Assembly: GCA_946406115.1 (NCBI GenBank)
Contig: OX291551.1
Coordinates: 1,612,001 to 1,676,000, forward strand
Reading direction: 5' to 3'
From: Apoda limacodes
Taxonomy: Eukaryota > Arthropoda > Insecta > Lepidoptera > Limacodidae
DNA: 64,000 nucleotides
Shown here: positions 1-11,700 of the stretch, one piece after another
Layout: each line of letters begins with the position of its first letter
Position numbering within the stretch: the stretch's first letter is position 1
Made by a program: the position numbers and the translations under genes
The notes under the pieces: model-generated
What the model was told of the DNA's origin: nothing
What the model saw: only the letters and a program-made list of their open reading frames with translations
The model's database searches: none

Positions 1-79
1 GCTGTTGCAGCCATTACTGCTTCACCGGACTTTTGGGGCGAGACTCTGAAGGAGCCTCAGCCCATATAGCGCCCAACGC

Positions 80-1620
80 TCAAGGGCTTCCCGCGGGGGA
101 AGCCTCGGCTTGGGTTGTCGCTCTCGGGGGCGTCCCTTCGACCGGCGTGAGTCTCGAACCCGAAGGTGAGTCACCGCCAGGAGGGGAGTTCCCCGTTACG
201 CGGGTGCGGTTGCGATTGAGTGGGGGCGAGAAGCGCCCCGGCACTCTTTGATACCTAGTGTATCCTTGTGGGCGCCGACGAACCCGGGGACGTCGGCGTC
301 GTGTTTGGAGGGAGGCCCTATTCGGGGAGGTCGTAGAGACTAATCTCGCTATCCGGACAGCGAGATCGTCATCTGGGGACGTTAGTACGTGCCGAGGCCG
401 CCTAACAATAGTTTTACGACCGTGACCGGGTCGATCGGGGGGACGATACGTTGTGGATTGCACAATTAAACGATTCGGATGATTTTGCGTACGCTCGAAA
501 AAGCGGACTGCCAATTCTTTAAAATATTGGGGAATCGTGGGAAGTTCGAAGTCTCTGTGTAGGTCCGCATTGCGAACGTACCAAGAGGCTCCAGTGGCCG
601 CTCTGAGAAAGCGGTTTTGGAGGGTCTGGAGTTTGTGGAGATTGCGCTTGGACAGCGCAAAGACTACGCTAGCATAAGCTAGTATGGGGCGGATACAAGT
701 TGTGTAAAGATTTAGCTTATTTCTAAGCGACATCTTACTATACTTGCCTATCATGGGATAGAGACGGCCGAGGACAAAAGCGGCTCGGTCTCTGACTATT
801 TTGGTGTGAGCTTGGAAGTTCAAACGACTATCCATGGTCACACCGAGATATTTGTTCTTATTTTGCCAGGGAATGGCACGACCGAAAAGAGAAGGGGGAG
901 AAGGCCGCGGAGGGCGGCCTAGGGTAAAAAGAACGGCAGAGCTTTTGTCGGGATTCACCTCGATTCTCCATTTCCGAAACCACTCGCCTAGGGCGGTGAT
1001 AGCGGGTTGGAGTCTCTCAGTGATTCGACTCACTTGCCTATCTGTGGTATAGATAGCGGTATCGTCCGCAAAGAGGGCTAGGTTGGTACCTATCGTTTTA
1101 GGGATGTCGTTAGTGTACAGAAGGTACAAGATGGGGGCGAGCACGGACCCTTGCGGGACTCCTGCTTCTATGGGACGGGGGGAAGAGAGAGTGCCTTCGA
1201 CTTTGTAGCGAAAGCTACGATTCGACAAATAGTCTCGTATGATGAGCACGAGACGATCTGGCAACTGAAAGTTGTACAGTTTAAAAATTAAACCATTGTG
1301 CCAGACTTTGTCGAAAGCTTTCGCTACATCGAAGAAGACAGCGCCCGTGTGACGGGTCTTACCTAACGCTGGCTGAAAGCCAGTGAGAATATGTTCCGTT
1401 ATGCGGAGGACTTGATGGACGCATGAGTGTTTGGCACGGAAGCCGAACTGCTCGTCTATTAAAATGCCTCTGGAGACTATAGCGTTCCGTAGGCGGGCGA
1501 GAAGGAGGCGTTCATAGAGTTTACCAAGGGCCTTTAGTAAACTTATGGGGCGATAGGAGGATGGCTCGGTACGAGCTTTACCTGGCTTATGGATGCCTAT
1601 AACAATTGCATCTTTCCATT
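80..1620 (-). pseudogene. LINE ORF2, reverse transcriptase part
   Basis: Reverse transcriptase of the same element, open from about 1620 down to 80 without a usable ATG because it is the continuation of ORF2. Motifs in order: WKDAIVIGIHKPGKA, SYRPISLLKALGKLYE, VFFDVAKAFDKVWHNG, AGVPQGSVLAPILYLLYTND and the catalytic LALFADDTAIYTT, followed by the thumb region. The C-terminus is Arg/Pro-rich and GC-rich and ends at 80. Catalytic residues look intact, but the domain is cut off from its endonuclease by the frameshift and deletion near 1620-1640. Confidence 0.8.
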
Positions 1621-2889
1621 GAGATGGAATGGATCAAAGGGCTGTGTGCTTAAGGCACATTGGGCTTGGAGGCTAGACGCTAGGCAATCCGCTTTTTCGT
1701 CGTCATTGAACGCGGGAACGTTGTTGGGACGAGATAACGGAGGGAGAGAGTTTTCGGTTTCGGACTTTAGAGCTCTGGCTAAGTGCCAATAAGCTTGGTG
1801 AGAAGGAGAAATGTTCTCCATAAGATCACCGAAACGTTGGGCGCGAAGCTCAGCTACAGCGGTTCTTACACGGCGGTGTAAGTCGTTGAAGCGAGCTTTA
1901 TTATCGATAGTGGGAGCGCGATCGCGAGCGCGGCGGGCCGCGTTACGCTCAGTCATTAGCGACCTGATGTGCTGAGGCAGGATTAGGTGGTGATAATCAC
2001 CAACCGGCACCTGTCGTGAGCACTCGCCAACGGTGGCGGTCAGGTGGCTAGTGAGTGAGTCGATAGCTACGTTAAGATCGGTCGCGGAAGAGATTACGTT
2101 GGGAACGCGGTCTAGATGTGGCGAGCTGGGATTTTCGAGCAATCGCCCAAATTTATCCCAGTCCGTCACGGTTCTAGTGTCGGGAGGAGAGTCCGAAGGG
2201 AAACCTAATCGGAGGACAACAGGGCGGTGGTCCGAGTCAAGTTCGTCAAGCACCTCTATAGAGCGAAAGCTTAGCCTTACATTCTTTAGAAGTGCTATGT
2301 CGAGTACGTCGGGGTTATTCCGAGTATTGTGGGGAAAGTAAGTGGGCGTCATGGGAGCGATGATGTCAAAGTTTAGTCTGTCAACTAAATCGTCGAGGAG
2401 TCTGCCTCTTTGTGAAGTTACAGAAGAGTTCCAGCGGCGATGCTTGCAATTTAGGTCGCCGGCAAGAATGACGGCGTCGCCTAAACTTAAGAGCGACTGA
2501 AGGTCGCTCTCGAGCAAGTCTTTTAGGGGAGAGAGATAAACCGATGCAATGATGATCGGCTGATGGCCGGTCATCGCTAAGCGGCAGACGGATGCTTCTA
2601 AATTCGTAAGCGGTGGAGGATCGATAGGGGAGCAATGCAGGGAGCGCCTGTAATAGATGAGAGTGCCTCCGAGATTGGAGGCAGTTCTATCATTACGGAC
2701 GGTGCGATAGTTAGCGATCGAAGGGGTACGGACAGCGGGCTTTAGGAACGTTTCCTGGATGAGGAAGACGTCCGGTTTTTGGGACGAGAGGAATTGCGAT
2801 AATTCCTCTCTTTGGTTGCGGAGACCGTTGGCGTTAAAATAGCCTATGGAGACGGACCGGGGTTTTTCGCGCGCGGTTGTGCAATCCAT
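1597..2889 (-). pseudogene. LINE ORF2, endonuclease part
   Basis: N-terminal AP-type endonuclease of the Jockey ORF2, starting at the ATG 7 nt after ORF1. Visible endonuclease signatures are GYFNANGLRNQ near the start, LIQETFL (catalytic Glu), ILAGDLNCKHRRWNS and LDSDHRPVVLR (catalytic Asp-His). About 200 residues of linker follow. The frame then ends at 1597, where the downstream RT sequence is one frame off. The linker is shorter than expected at the break, so a deletion as well as a frameshift is likely around 1620-1640. Confidence 0.8.
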
Positions 2890-2896
2890 TTTGGTT

Positions 2897-4423
2897 TTAA
2901 GGTTTTGGAGTTATCCTGCGGAGGACGGCGAAGAAGTCGCGATGCTTAGCCATGAAGCTGAGCATTTGATGGGAATGAGTGATCTGTACGTATTCGGCGT
3001 ACACGATCTCGAAATAGGCAGGGTCGCAAACCCAAGAAATTTTGGAGAGAATATCGAAATGCTCCTGCTCGGCCGTCTGAGCGGCGTTGCGGGGCAGCGC
3101 GAGGGAGGGGCGCGGGGGGGCAAGGCGCGTTTGCGCTAGAGGTGCGGGAGCACTGCTCATTTGCGCTGGACGCGGAATGTCCCGGGACATGAGAGGGGCG
3201 GGGTAGGGAATACCCGTGACAGAGACGGGCCCGGGGAGAGCAGACAAAATTTTGTCTGTCTCCTTAGATTTCGACGCTGCTACTAGCGCTGGAGGACGGC
3301 TCCAGGCGTTGACAGCGGGGAGAGGTGCAGGCACGAGCGGAGCCTGTTGGCGGGGGGCGGGGGGACGCGATTTACCCTGTTTGGGTTTGCGCGAGCTCTG
3401 TTTGGGAGCTTTGGGGCACCCGCGGTAATTCGCTGGGTGGCCTTCACTCCCACAGAGTACGCAAGCGACCGGGTCGGATGCGTTAGAGCGATCGCGATCA
3501 CAGTCCGGAGTGGCGTGATCGCGTAAACATTTGACGCAGCGCGGTCTGCGTCTGCAGTTGCGCTGCGCGTGGCCATATAGCTGGCATCTGTGGCATTGGC
3601 TAGGGTTCGACCGCTTGTGCGGAGTCTCGACCCTGATGCCTTTGAGGCTGCAAACATCTTTAATATTAAGGATGGCTTTGCCTTCTGTTGTCAGGTCTAG
3701 TACGACGAGCACCATGTCGTAGCACTCGGACTTATTACGGCCATTGTACATGCGATGTACTTCCCGTACGGGGAGGCCTTGGACGATGAGGTCGTCCTGC
3801 ACAGTCTTTGTGGAGAATTCCTTAGGAACTCCCCTTATGACTGCGCGGAGAACGCGTTCCTCGGCCAGCGAGTAAGTATGGTATTAATACTTTTGGGCCG
3901 TGAGGAAAGCCGTCAGATTTCGGAAATCTGACGGTGTCGGGACCTGCACTTTGATGCCGCGCTCGGCATCATTGCGGGCGTGCGTATAATTGATCCGCTT
4001 GGCCTTCATAGCGTTAGCAATGTTCGGCCAGGCCCCTTTGTCTTTGATGACAATGGGCGGCGGAGATTTCTCCTTCCGTCCCGAAGTGGGACAGTCGGAC
4101 TGCGAAGAGGTGGCGGCGGGGGGGGTTGTGTCCATGGCGGCTGGCTCAGGGCTGGCCGCCGAGGTGGACGGGGACGGAGACGGGGGAGCGCCTCGTCCAA
4201 CATATCGCCCGATATCATTTTCATTGCAGTCATCCTCATCCATCAATGAATCAGGATTCGGCGCCGGAGCCAGATATCTAGAGGAACTTGGTCTAGGTAG
4301 TTCCTGCGGCTGAATATAACCTGTTGTGATTGTGGTGACCGATGAAGACACATGCGATATTGTCGTTACTTTGTCTTGTTCATCGCTGTCGCTACTTGAT
4401 CCATCAGTTTTTTTTAGTTTCAA
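2897..4423 (-). pseudogene. LINE ORF1 (gag-like, three CCHC knuckles), one in-frame stop
   Basis: The RNA-binding gag-like protein of the Jockey element. The first part (start at 4423) is Ser/Pro-rich and acidic. It leads into a region resembling the domain that precedes the zinc knuckles in Jockey gags, interrupted by a TAA at 3884-3886. The same frame then continues to 2897 with three knuckles: CHRCQLYGHAQRNC, CVKCLRDHATPDC and CVLCGSEGHPANYRGC. The C-terminal third is Pro/Ala-rich. Both parts are in the same frame (4423 and 3802 differ by a multiple of three), so one nonsense codon is the only break seen. The role (LINE RNP formation) follows from the family. Confidence 0.8.
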
Positions 4424-4430
4424 AGTTCCT

Positions 4431-5690
4431 GCAAAACAAAACGCTTTGACAAAACTTTATGTAATTAATTAAATTTTTACGGGAGAGCAGTTTTCTTCAA
4501 TTACTTATAAACATAATCTCAGGAAGCTTTTTTTGCCTTATTTATATCAAGGATCTGTTTAAATTTGTATTTAATTAAACCACAAATATAATTTATGTTT
4601 TGTTTTCATAACTAATTACTGAAAACGAAACCACTGTTTAGTTAATGTTAAATTCATAGAGATTGAATCAATAAACTTGTTTTTAATAAAATAATAGTTT
4701 TTCTTAACATTTCCCTTCCACATAATCGATCCTTTCTTTCCATATTAAAAATATGCCACATAAAATTAAAAATTATATTCTTAACGATTATTATACGTCT
4801 CTAGCTAGTATATCCATTGCCTCATAATTTTATAAATATAAATCAATATTGACTAACACAGGCAAGCCGGTAGTCTTATAATCGCTTCCAATTAATAAGT
4901 GACTCGCTCACAGCAGCGGCTCACATCTTTATACACCCAAACGAAAACTATACTAGAATGTACGGTAACATTCTACCTGGTCTAGTAACTGCTACCAAAT
5001 TCCAGAGAGTTCATTGAACAAGCGACATCTAGCGTCGAGTAGCAATACTAGGTTTTATATGGATTGTAGTCGATTTATTCAACTGTAGGTGTTTTTTATG
5101 AACACTTACAGATGGCATTGTCCACAAAAACAATTAAAATCGTATGTTCGTAACAATAACTTCTACTTTAAGTATGCCGCATACAAATTATACAAAACTA
5201 ACTTGAATAAGTAGAAGAAAGAAGTAATGAACCAACAGGAACGGCTGTCGTAGAAAGAAATGCAATGCACACCATACCTACCTCCTACCTACATATTTTT
5301 ACACTGTTTAATGGCCTTGCTATTTGGCAAATCTGATATAGTCGTGATGAAAAGGCGGCGATTTTGAAAACGGATGTCAAAATCTTAATGTTATTCTGAA
5401 TATTTCAATACTTTCTTTACATATACATTAAACCTTGTGAATTTATTTACGTTTTGTCATGCGATGCGGAATTTATTAATAGGTAAGGAAGTCAATTGCG
5501 CGGACTTTGGTCGCTCTGCGGCTAGCTACATTTGATTGAACTGCCCCCCACCCCTCTTGGCGACGCCTTTGCTGTGCTATGAACCAAGAAGCTTATAAGT
5601 ATTTGTTACCATCATACATTAGCTTCTTGGCTATGAACACATCTATGCTAGAATGGCCACTGGCAACACTTACTAGGTTGATGTTTTGTT
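4431..5690. other. AT-rich intergenic DNA upstream of RpL36A
   Basis: No coding region is supported here. It holds the 5' flank of the LINE and then the upstream region of the ribosomal protein gene. A short 10-bp inverted repeat (CCAAGAAGCT at 5584-5593, AGCTTCTTGG at 5621-5630) lies about 100 bp before the ribosomal gene start. I see no recognisable transposon in it. Confidence 0.5.
5584..5630. repeat. Short 10-bp inverted repeat
   Basis: Perfect arms CCAAGAAGCT and AGCTTCTTGG separated by 27 bp, upstream of RpL36A. It could be a hairpin or chance; no function is assigned. Confidence 0.4.
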
Positions 5691-5693
5691 TGT

Positions 5694-5703
5694 TTCTTTC
5701 TTT
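5694..5703 (+). promoter_or_regulatory. Candidate 5'-TOP transcription start of RpL36A
   Basis: A pyrimidine tract (CTTTCTTTTT) lies about 30 nt before the start codon of a ribosomal protein gene. Ribosomal protein mRNAs in animals usually begin with C followed by pyrimidines, which makes this the natural candidate for the cap site and for mTOR/LARP1-type translational control. This is inferred from position and composition only. Confidence 0.35.
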
Positions 5704-5728
5704 TTGACATTTAGCGGAATCACTGAAA

Positions 5729-8700
5729 ATGGTTTGTGTTTTCATTTTAAAAGTATCAATAATAATCATGTGAATTTGAACATGATAATGGCTTAACCGT
5801 AGGCATTACAAATAGACTCACAGTAAATTGTTGTCTAGTGTATATATTTTTCTTATAAAGCAAATTTATTTTCAGGTTAATGTACCAAAACAACGGAGGA
5901 CATACTGTAAAAAATGCAAGGTCCACAAGACCCACAAGGTTTCTCAGTATAAGAAATCCAAAGAAAGGCACGCTGCGCAGGGTAGGAGGCGTTATGACCG
6001 TAAACAACAAGGTTACGGTGGTCAGTCGAAGCCTATATTCAAGAAAAAGGTAAGCAAAACTATAAGTATTAAAGATACATCCTCACTTCCTTTTCCCCTG
6101 CGCTCCCATTTGAGGTTTTCGACTGGCCTCTATCAAGACTAGTCATTGCTCACCTTCATCAAATAAAGACGAAATTTTTATAGTACTGTCTTTATTTTGT
6201 GACATTTGTAACAAGCATATTTCCAGAGCAAAAGTGTTGTTGGGATTTTCATTGACCGGAGTTGTGCCTTGATAGCTCTATTGCTAGAGTACTTCCACGG
6301 ACTGTGAAGATTGTTAAAGGTTCAAGTCCTGGCTTGAGGTAAATTTGTCTGCATCTTTGTTATAAAGAAAATATTTATTAACATTGGTGTTTCAAAACAG
6401 GGTGATGGAACTGATTTACAGACATTTAGAATTTGGGCTAACTTTTAGAAATGGATTTATTGAGATTAACATTTAACAGTAAATATTTACTTATTGGGCA
6501 CAAGCAACTTTTGCTTAAAAATTATCTTTTCCCCAAGCAAAGCGAGGGTGGCCCACAAAGGGGTGTGTTTTCAAAAAAACAATTTTTCCAAAAATCATAC
6601 TACAAAATATCCTTTTTGCATTTCATTTGTGTGTTAGGGGATGCTTCTTTATTGTTTAAGACATTTTTTTATGCAAAAATAGCTCATGCCCAAAAAGTAA
6701 ATATTTGCCCATTTAACTGTAACGTTTCAGTACATTAATGAAAACCTTTCATATGTATGTTCTTAAAAATACTAGCCTAACATATAATAGGAAAACATGG
6801 ACATTCAATAACTTAATAAAAAATATGATAAGATCATGTAGGCATGCAATGGAGAGAAGTAGTGTAAAATTAAGGAAAGAAAACGAATGTGATAGACGCA
6901 CTAGAGTATGCCTTAAAGCTTTAACCCCTTGCATGCACTAAGACCCATTATGTGGTTTAGGCATATGAAGCACCTCATTATCCGGTCCAAAAGACAGACC
7001 AAAGAAATGCTGGGTTGACAACATCACCACAGTTGCTGGCAACAATTGGAGAAAGCTTTTACCCACAAGGGGGGTCCACGTCAACAACAACACAGAACTA
7101 ACAATACTAATAATAGTTTTAAACATAAAAGTAATCTAACAATACTAACAAAAAATATGAAAATAAAATTTCCTTTTAAATGTGAGGATGTGGAACAATA
7201 AAAAGCTTTATTATTATTATTACTTGAGCAGGAAAGGTGATGTTCACATAGCTAGGGTTGCCAGATGGATAGGAAATCTTGGATTGTCCCAGATTTATGT
7301 GGTCCCATGACTAGGAATCACATTTTATAATCCCAGATTTCGGATACCTAACACTAGTTTTTTTCATCATGTTACAAGTAGGTACGCTGCACTATGTGCA
7401 TATGTTCGCCATCTGCACTTCACATTGTTTATGGGATGACCTGGGACTTGATATCTCTTTCCATATAGAAAATTAAAGCTGCTGTTGACATTGACTGCCT
7501 GTATTCAGAATTTGCATGTCTGAAAACTGGTTTTGAGGTCCTTCCAAAAGACTTGCAAATGACAAAATCCAGGCCGACTTCGATAATTCATAAAAAATAG
7601 AATATCAAGTTAAGCAAAGACAAGTTGTTAATTGTGTGGTAGTTACTGCTGACCCATTTTTTTACTTTGGGTAATTTTTGCAAAAAATTATTTTAATTGA
7701 TCAAGAAGGCATTCCCTTATACCCTCATAGAATGCCTAAATCTAGGAAAAACATACATTTATATTAAATGGTATGTATTAATGATAACAGCCCTCTGTCT
7801 GCTGCTCACCTAAATTAACACAAGCTTTACTACCTAGCCTAGAATACTAACCGTATTTCTGTACATGCTTTTTAATTTTTTTTTGTTTATATTTATTTCA
7901 TCTGTTTATATGGGGATGCTTCTGAATCAATTAGATTTTTTAATGCAAAATACCAGACTGGTAGTGAGTATTTACCCTGAATCTACTAATTCTCATAAAA
8001 CTGAAACCACATCTTCATTTTTGACTGTAAATGTTCTTTAGATAGTTAGTTAGACTTATTAGCACTTAGCCCCATAATAGAGCCATCGTGCATAGCTAAC
8101 CGATTTGCATGTCATTGGTTACTCATACCACTTCAGCTCTATCCAGAAATCCAGAACGCATCTGGGGCCTGACTCTTGTGCTGATCGAGAAAATCTCGAA
8201 TTTGAGATATATTTGATTGATTTATTCATGGCTTGTCGATAGATCGACTAGTCTGAACTAGATATATCGGAAAAAACCTGGCGTATAGCGTTTGCAAATA
8301 GTTTTTCGTATTCTTAAATCTCTATAGAAATATATCGTATGTTAGCGGTCAAAATGCAAGGAATGGTCGGTAGCAGTTAAGATGGGATGTCGCACGGAAA
8401 GTGGTGTGAAAAAGAGTCAGAATTAGTGTATTCTCTATCGCAACGAGAATCTGGCCCCTGATATTTTTCAATATCTCTCTCATGGTTTGTGGATTCTTAA
8501 GTTTTACCCGTTGGTCGCTCACGCTTTTGCAGTATAGGATCACGTGAGATGGTGTCTCCTCGGCCTCCATGCAGCCCCTACACAGGGGACTGTCGGTAAC
8601 GCCGATACTGAAAAAATGTTTGTTTAGCGGGCAGTGACCTATTATTATACCAACGTAGCGTATGTTTTTCCTATTGAGTTGTAATAGTTTGTGCGACAGG

Positions 8701-11700
8701 TTTACGTGCAGGCAGACATGCAAGAGCAGTCTTAGTTTGTTGGTAGTCCATTTTAGTAGTAAAGACGTGGTTATGGGATAGACATAACCACGTTTTGAGT
8801 TAGTGACTGGTTTTGGCATAATAAGTAATGGGACCCCCATTGTTTTAGTATCCGATCCTCTCATTGTTAACTGATCCGCAGTATCATTGTGTAGATACCT
8901 ACTATGACCACGTTTCCTCAATGCAATTTTTTGCAGCTCACAGTGACACAGGATTAGTACACTGTTGATGCAAATGTTGCTAAGAGCTAGGGGGCTTTCC
9001 ACTTCTAACCCATCTCACCCCTATCTAAAAAACAATAAGACTTGGAATAATTAAATGCAAGCGCAATCTCAGCTAGTTTGCGCTTTCTGTTCGGAAAGGT
9101 GTTACGTACGTGTGTAAGATTTGAGCGCACCTAATTCTAGTATATTCGCAATAGTTTACAGAATATGTTGTTTTGAATTGCATGTGCCCCTGGTTTTGTT
9201 AATTATTGTGAAGAGCTGGAAGCAAATTTTATGCAACATTTTAGGTCATTGCTTAGAAATAATATTGCTTTAAAACTGCACGATTCGAAAAAAATTCGAG
9301 TTTTTCAATAGAGTTTCTATTCACGTTATTTATTGGAATGAGAATCTACTACATACCACCACAAATTCAATAACAGAAGCTTAAAAAAGCTCAAAATTTT
9401 TTCACAAATAATTAGCAGTTACACGTTTGTAATTATAATTCTATTATCTATTTTTTTTCGACATAACACGCCTTATAACACGGCGGCGCTATCTGTTAAA
9501 CAAAGTTTGCACCTACTATACTCTATCCACCGAAACGAGTTAATAGAGCATTGTCTCTGTCGCACAATCCCTTACAAAAGATAAGGACACAAAAAGGTGA
9601 GTGGGCGTCAACTATACTGATAAAAAGTTAAGGTGTGTTCATATGCGATGATTTTGTGCGCTCAATAGTAAGCACTAAAACCACTTAAGTATTTTGTATT
9701 GAACTTAGAGAAAGAAAGAAAAATATTAAGACAATGTTTTAAAATAAAATTATGTATATTTAAATAGTTTAACATATACAATTAATTAAATTATTCCGAC
9801 GTATCACTACTGTCGCTGTCACTTCCCACGTTTATTATGAATGTTTCGGTCATTGTTTCCACATTTCTGTCCATGGCATTCATTTTCGGTTCTACTATCT
9901 CTTCGACATGTTTTATGCATTTTTTCCATTTTGCAGCGTCAATATTTTGAATTGAGTTGTTTAATAACATTTTTAATTCTGCCATCTTGTATGTTTTGTT
10001 GCGGGATGCGACATGTCCTTTAACTTGAGCCCAGATCAACTCTATCGGATTTAATTCGCAGTGATACGGCGGAAGTCGTACCACAGTTTTATTTTTAGCT
10101 TTCGCCATTTCGTCTACGACACGCGCCTCGTACTGCTCCTTATGATTTTTTACGATATTCAGTAGCTCTCGTTTTAATAAATCATCCTGAAAGGGGATTT
10201 GTTTTTCTTTCAACCAATTAATTATCTCTTGTTTTTTATTTTTTTCAGTCGGAATTTGCTCTACTTTTCTTGAGTGGTACGAAGCGTTGTCCATTACAAT
10301 AATACAATTATCATGTAACTTTTCAAGAATATTTTTGAACCAATTCTCAAACACTTCGGCATTCATATCTTGATGGTAATCTCCTTGCTTTTTTGACTCG
10401 AACACGTGTAAGCCCCCTTCTACAAATCCATCATCACTTCCAATATGAGTAATTATTAACCTTTTTCCTTTTCCTGGAACAATAAAAAATTGTATTGAAT
10501 GATCTGATACAAAGTTAACGCTCACACAGTTTAAGATAACATAACAAACAATAAGTGCCGCCAATTAAGGATCGCTCAGGTACATTCAAACCTTTTCAAA
10601 GAATTGCATTAATGACAAAGACAGTTTTAACAATGGAATTATGTTAAAGAACTTACCGGAAGGATTTTTTAATCCAGTTGTCAGGCCATCAAGGAATGCG
10701 TCGCGTTTATTTTTCACATTTGTATCAGTCCATACGTTTGTAGTAGTATGGCCTTCATTGAGCCAAGTCTCATCCAAATAATATATTTTTTTCTTTTCTT
10801 CTCTTGCCATTTTCATTGTCCGCAAATAATTCCTCCGCCAAAAAAATATGTCGTCACGATCAATCAATAAGCTGTTCCTGCATCTTTTAATGTACCTAAA
10901 TCCAATCATTTTAAGGATTTTATGAAGTGTTGATCTTTTGAATGTCCCCAAAGTACCATCTTCATTTATTGAATTCATTATTTTGTCCAATGTCGGTATC
11001 TCATTTCGGGAAAATAAATCGTGAACTTTTCTTCTTATAGCACATTTAGTTAAGTCGTCGATTGTGTCTACAATGAAAGTACGTTTTCTTGTTTTTTTGG
11101 GTGAATTTAAAACATTTTTAGTTTCTTTCTCTTTCAGAATTCTATAGATGGACATCCAATGAACACCCATAGATGATGCAACAGCTTTCATGACGTCATT
11201 GTTTGAAGGGGATTCCATGGAACTCCTCATAGATTGATACATGTTCCATATCATTGTTTTTTCAGTCGAGGAAAAGGCTCGTCGTCGCCTTTTTTCCACA
11301 GAGTTACCTCCATGTAAACTGTCGGCCATCTCACTTAGGCAAATCGACAGTAAACTCAAAAAGTCCGTTATACAAGCGCCAAGTCTTTAGGAATGCAATC
11401 AATCACAAAGCCGGGTCACACGTAACAAAATTATCCAGAGTCCAAATAACAAGCCGAGTCAAAAAATAAAATAATAGATTGCACTAGCACAGTGAGCACG
11501 TCTGAACAGTACGAGTCGCACGAACAAACTAAAAAAACTCGCGCTGTGAACACAGCCTTAACGTCATTGTTCGACCAATCACATGCCAGTTCATTTTTCC
11601 CCTATTAACTCGTTTCGGTGGATAGAGTATAGGTACCATACAAAGTATACAAATACCTATATACTTTTTATAAATACATACATAAATATATCACTCGACT

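Larger units (their letters stand above)
1..4430 (-). mobile_element. Jockey-type non-LTR retrotransposon (LINE), broken
   Basis: This is a non-LTR element read on the minus strand. In transcription order it has a gag-like ORF1 with three zinc knuckles (2897-4423), then an ORF2 with AP-type endonuclease (1597-2889) and reverse transcriptase (about 80-1620). ORF1 and ORF2 lie 7 nt apart. The block is GC-rich and sharply different from the AT-rich DNA that begins near 4430. The 3' end runs off or close to the left window edge, so no poly-A tail is seen. An in-frame stop in ORF1 and a deletion plus frameshift in ORF2 make it inactive. Jockey clade placement is inferred from the gag zinc-knuckle arrangement and the RT motifs. 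Confidence 0.85.

Noticed and set aside
2033..2341. Plus-strand ORFs within the Jockey LINE
   Set aside because: They are shadows of the minus-strand ORF2 in GC-rich sequence and have no family signatures.
6264..6341. Functional tRNA gene
   Set aside because: The acceptor stem is weak, the anticodon stem is irregular and no Pol III terminator follows in the expected place.
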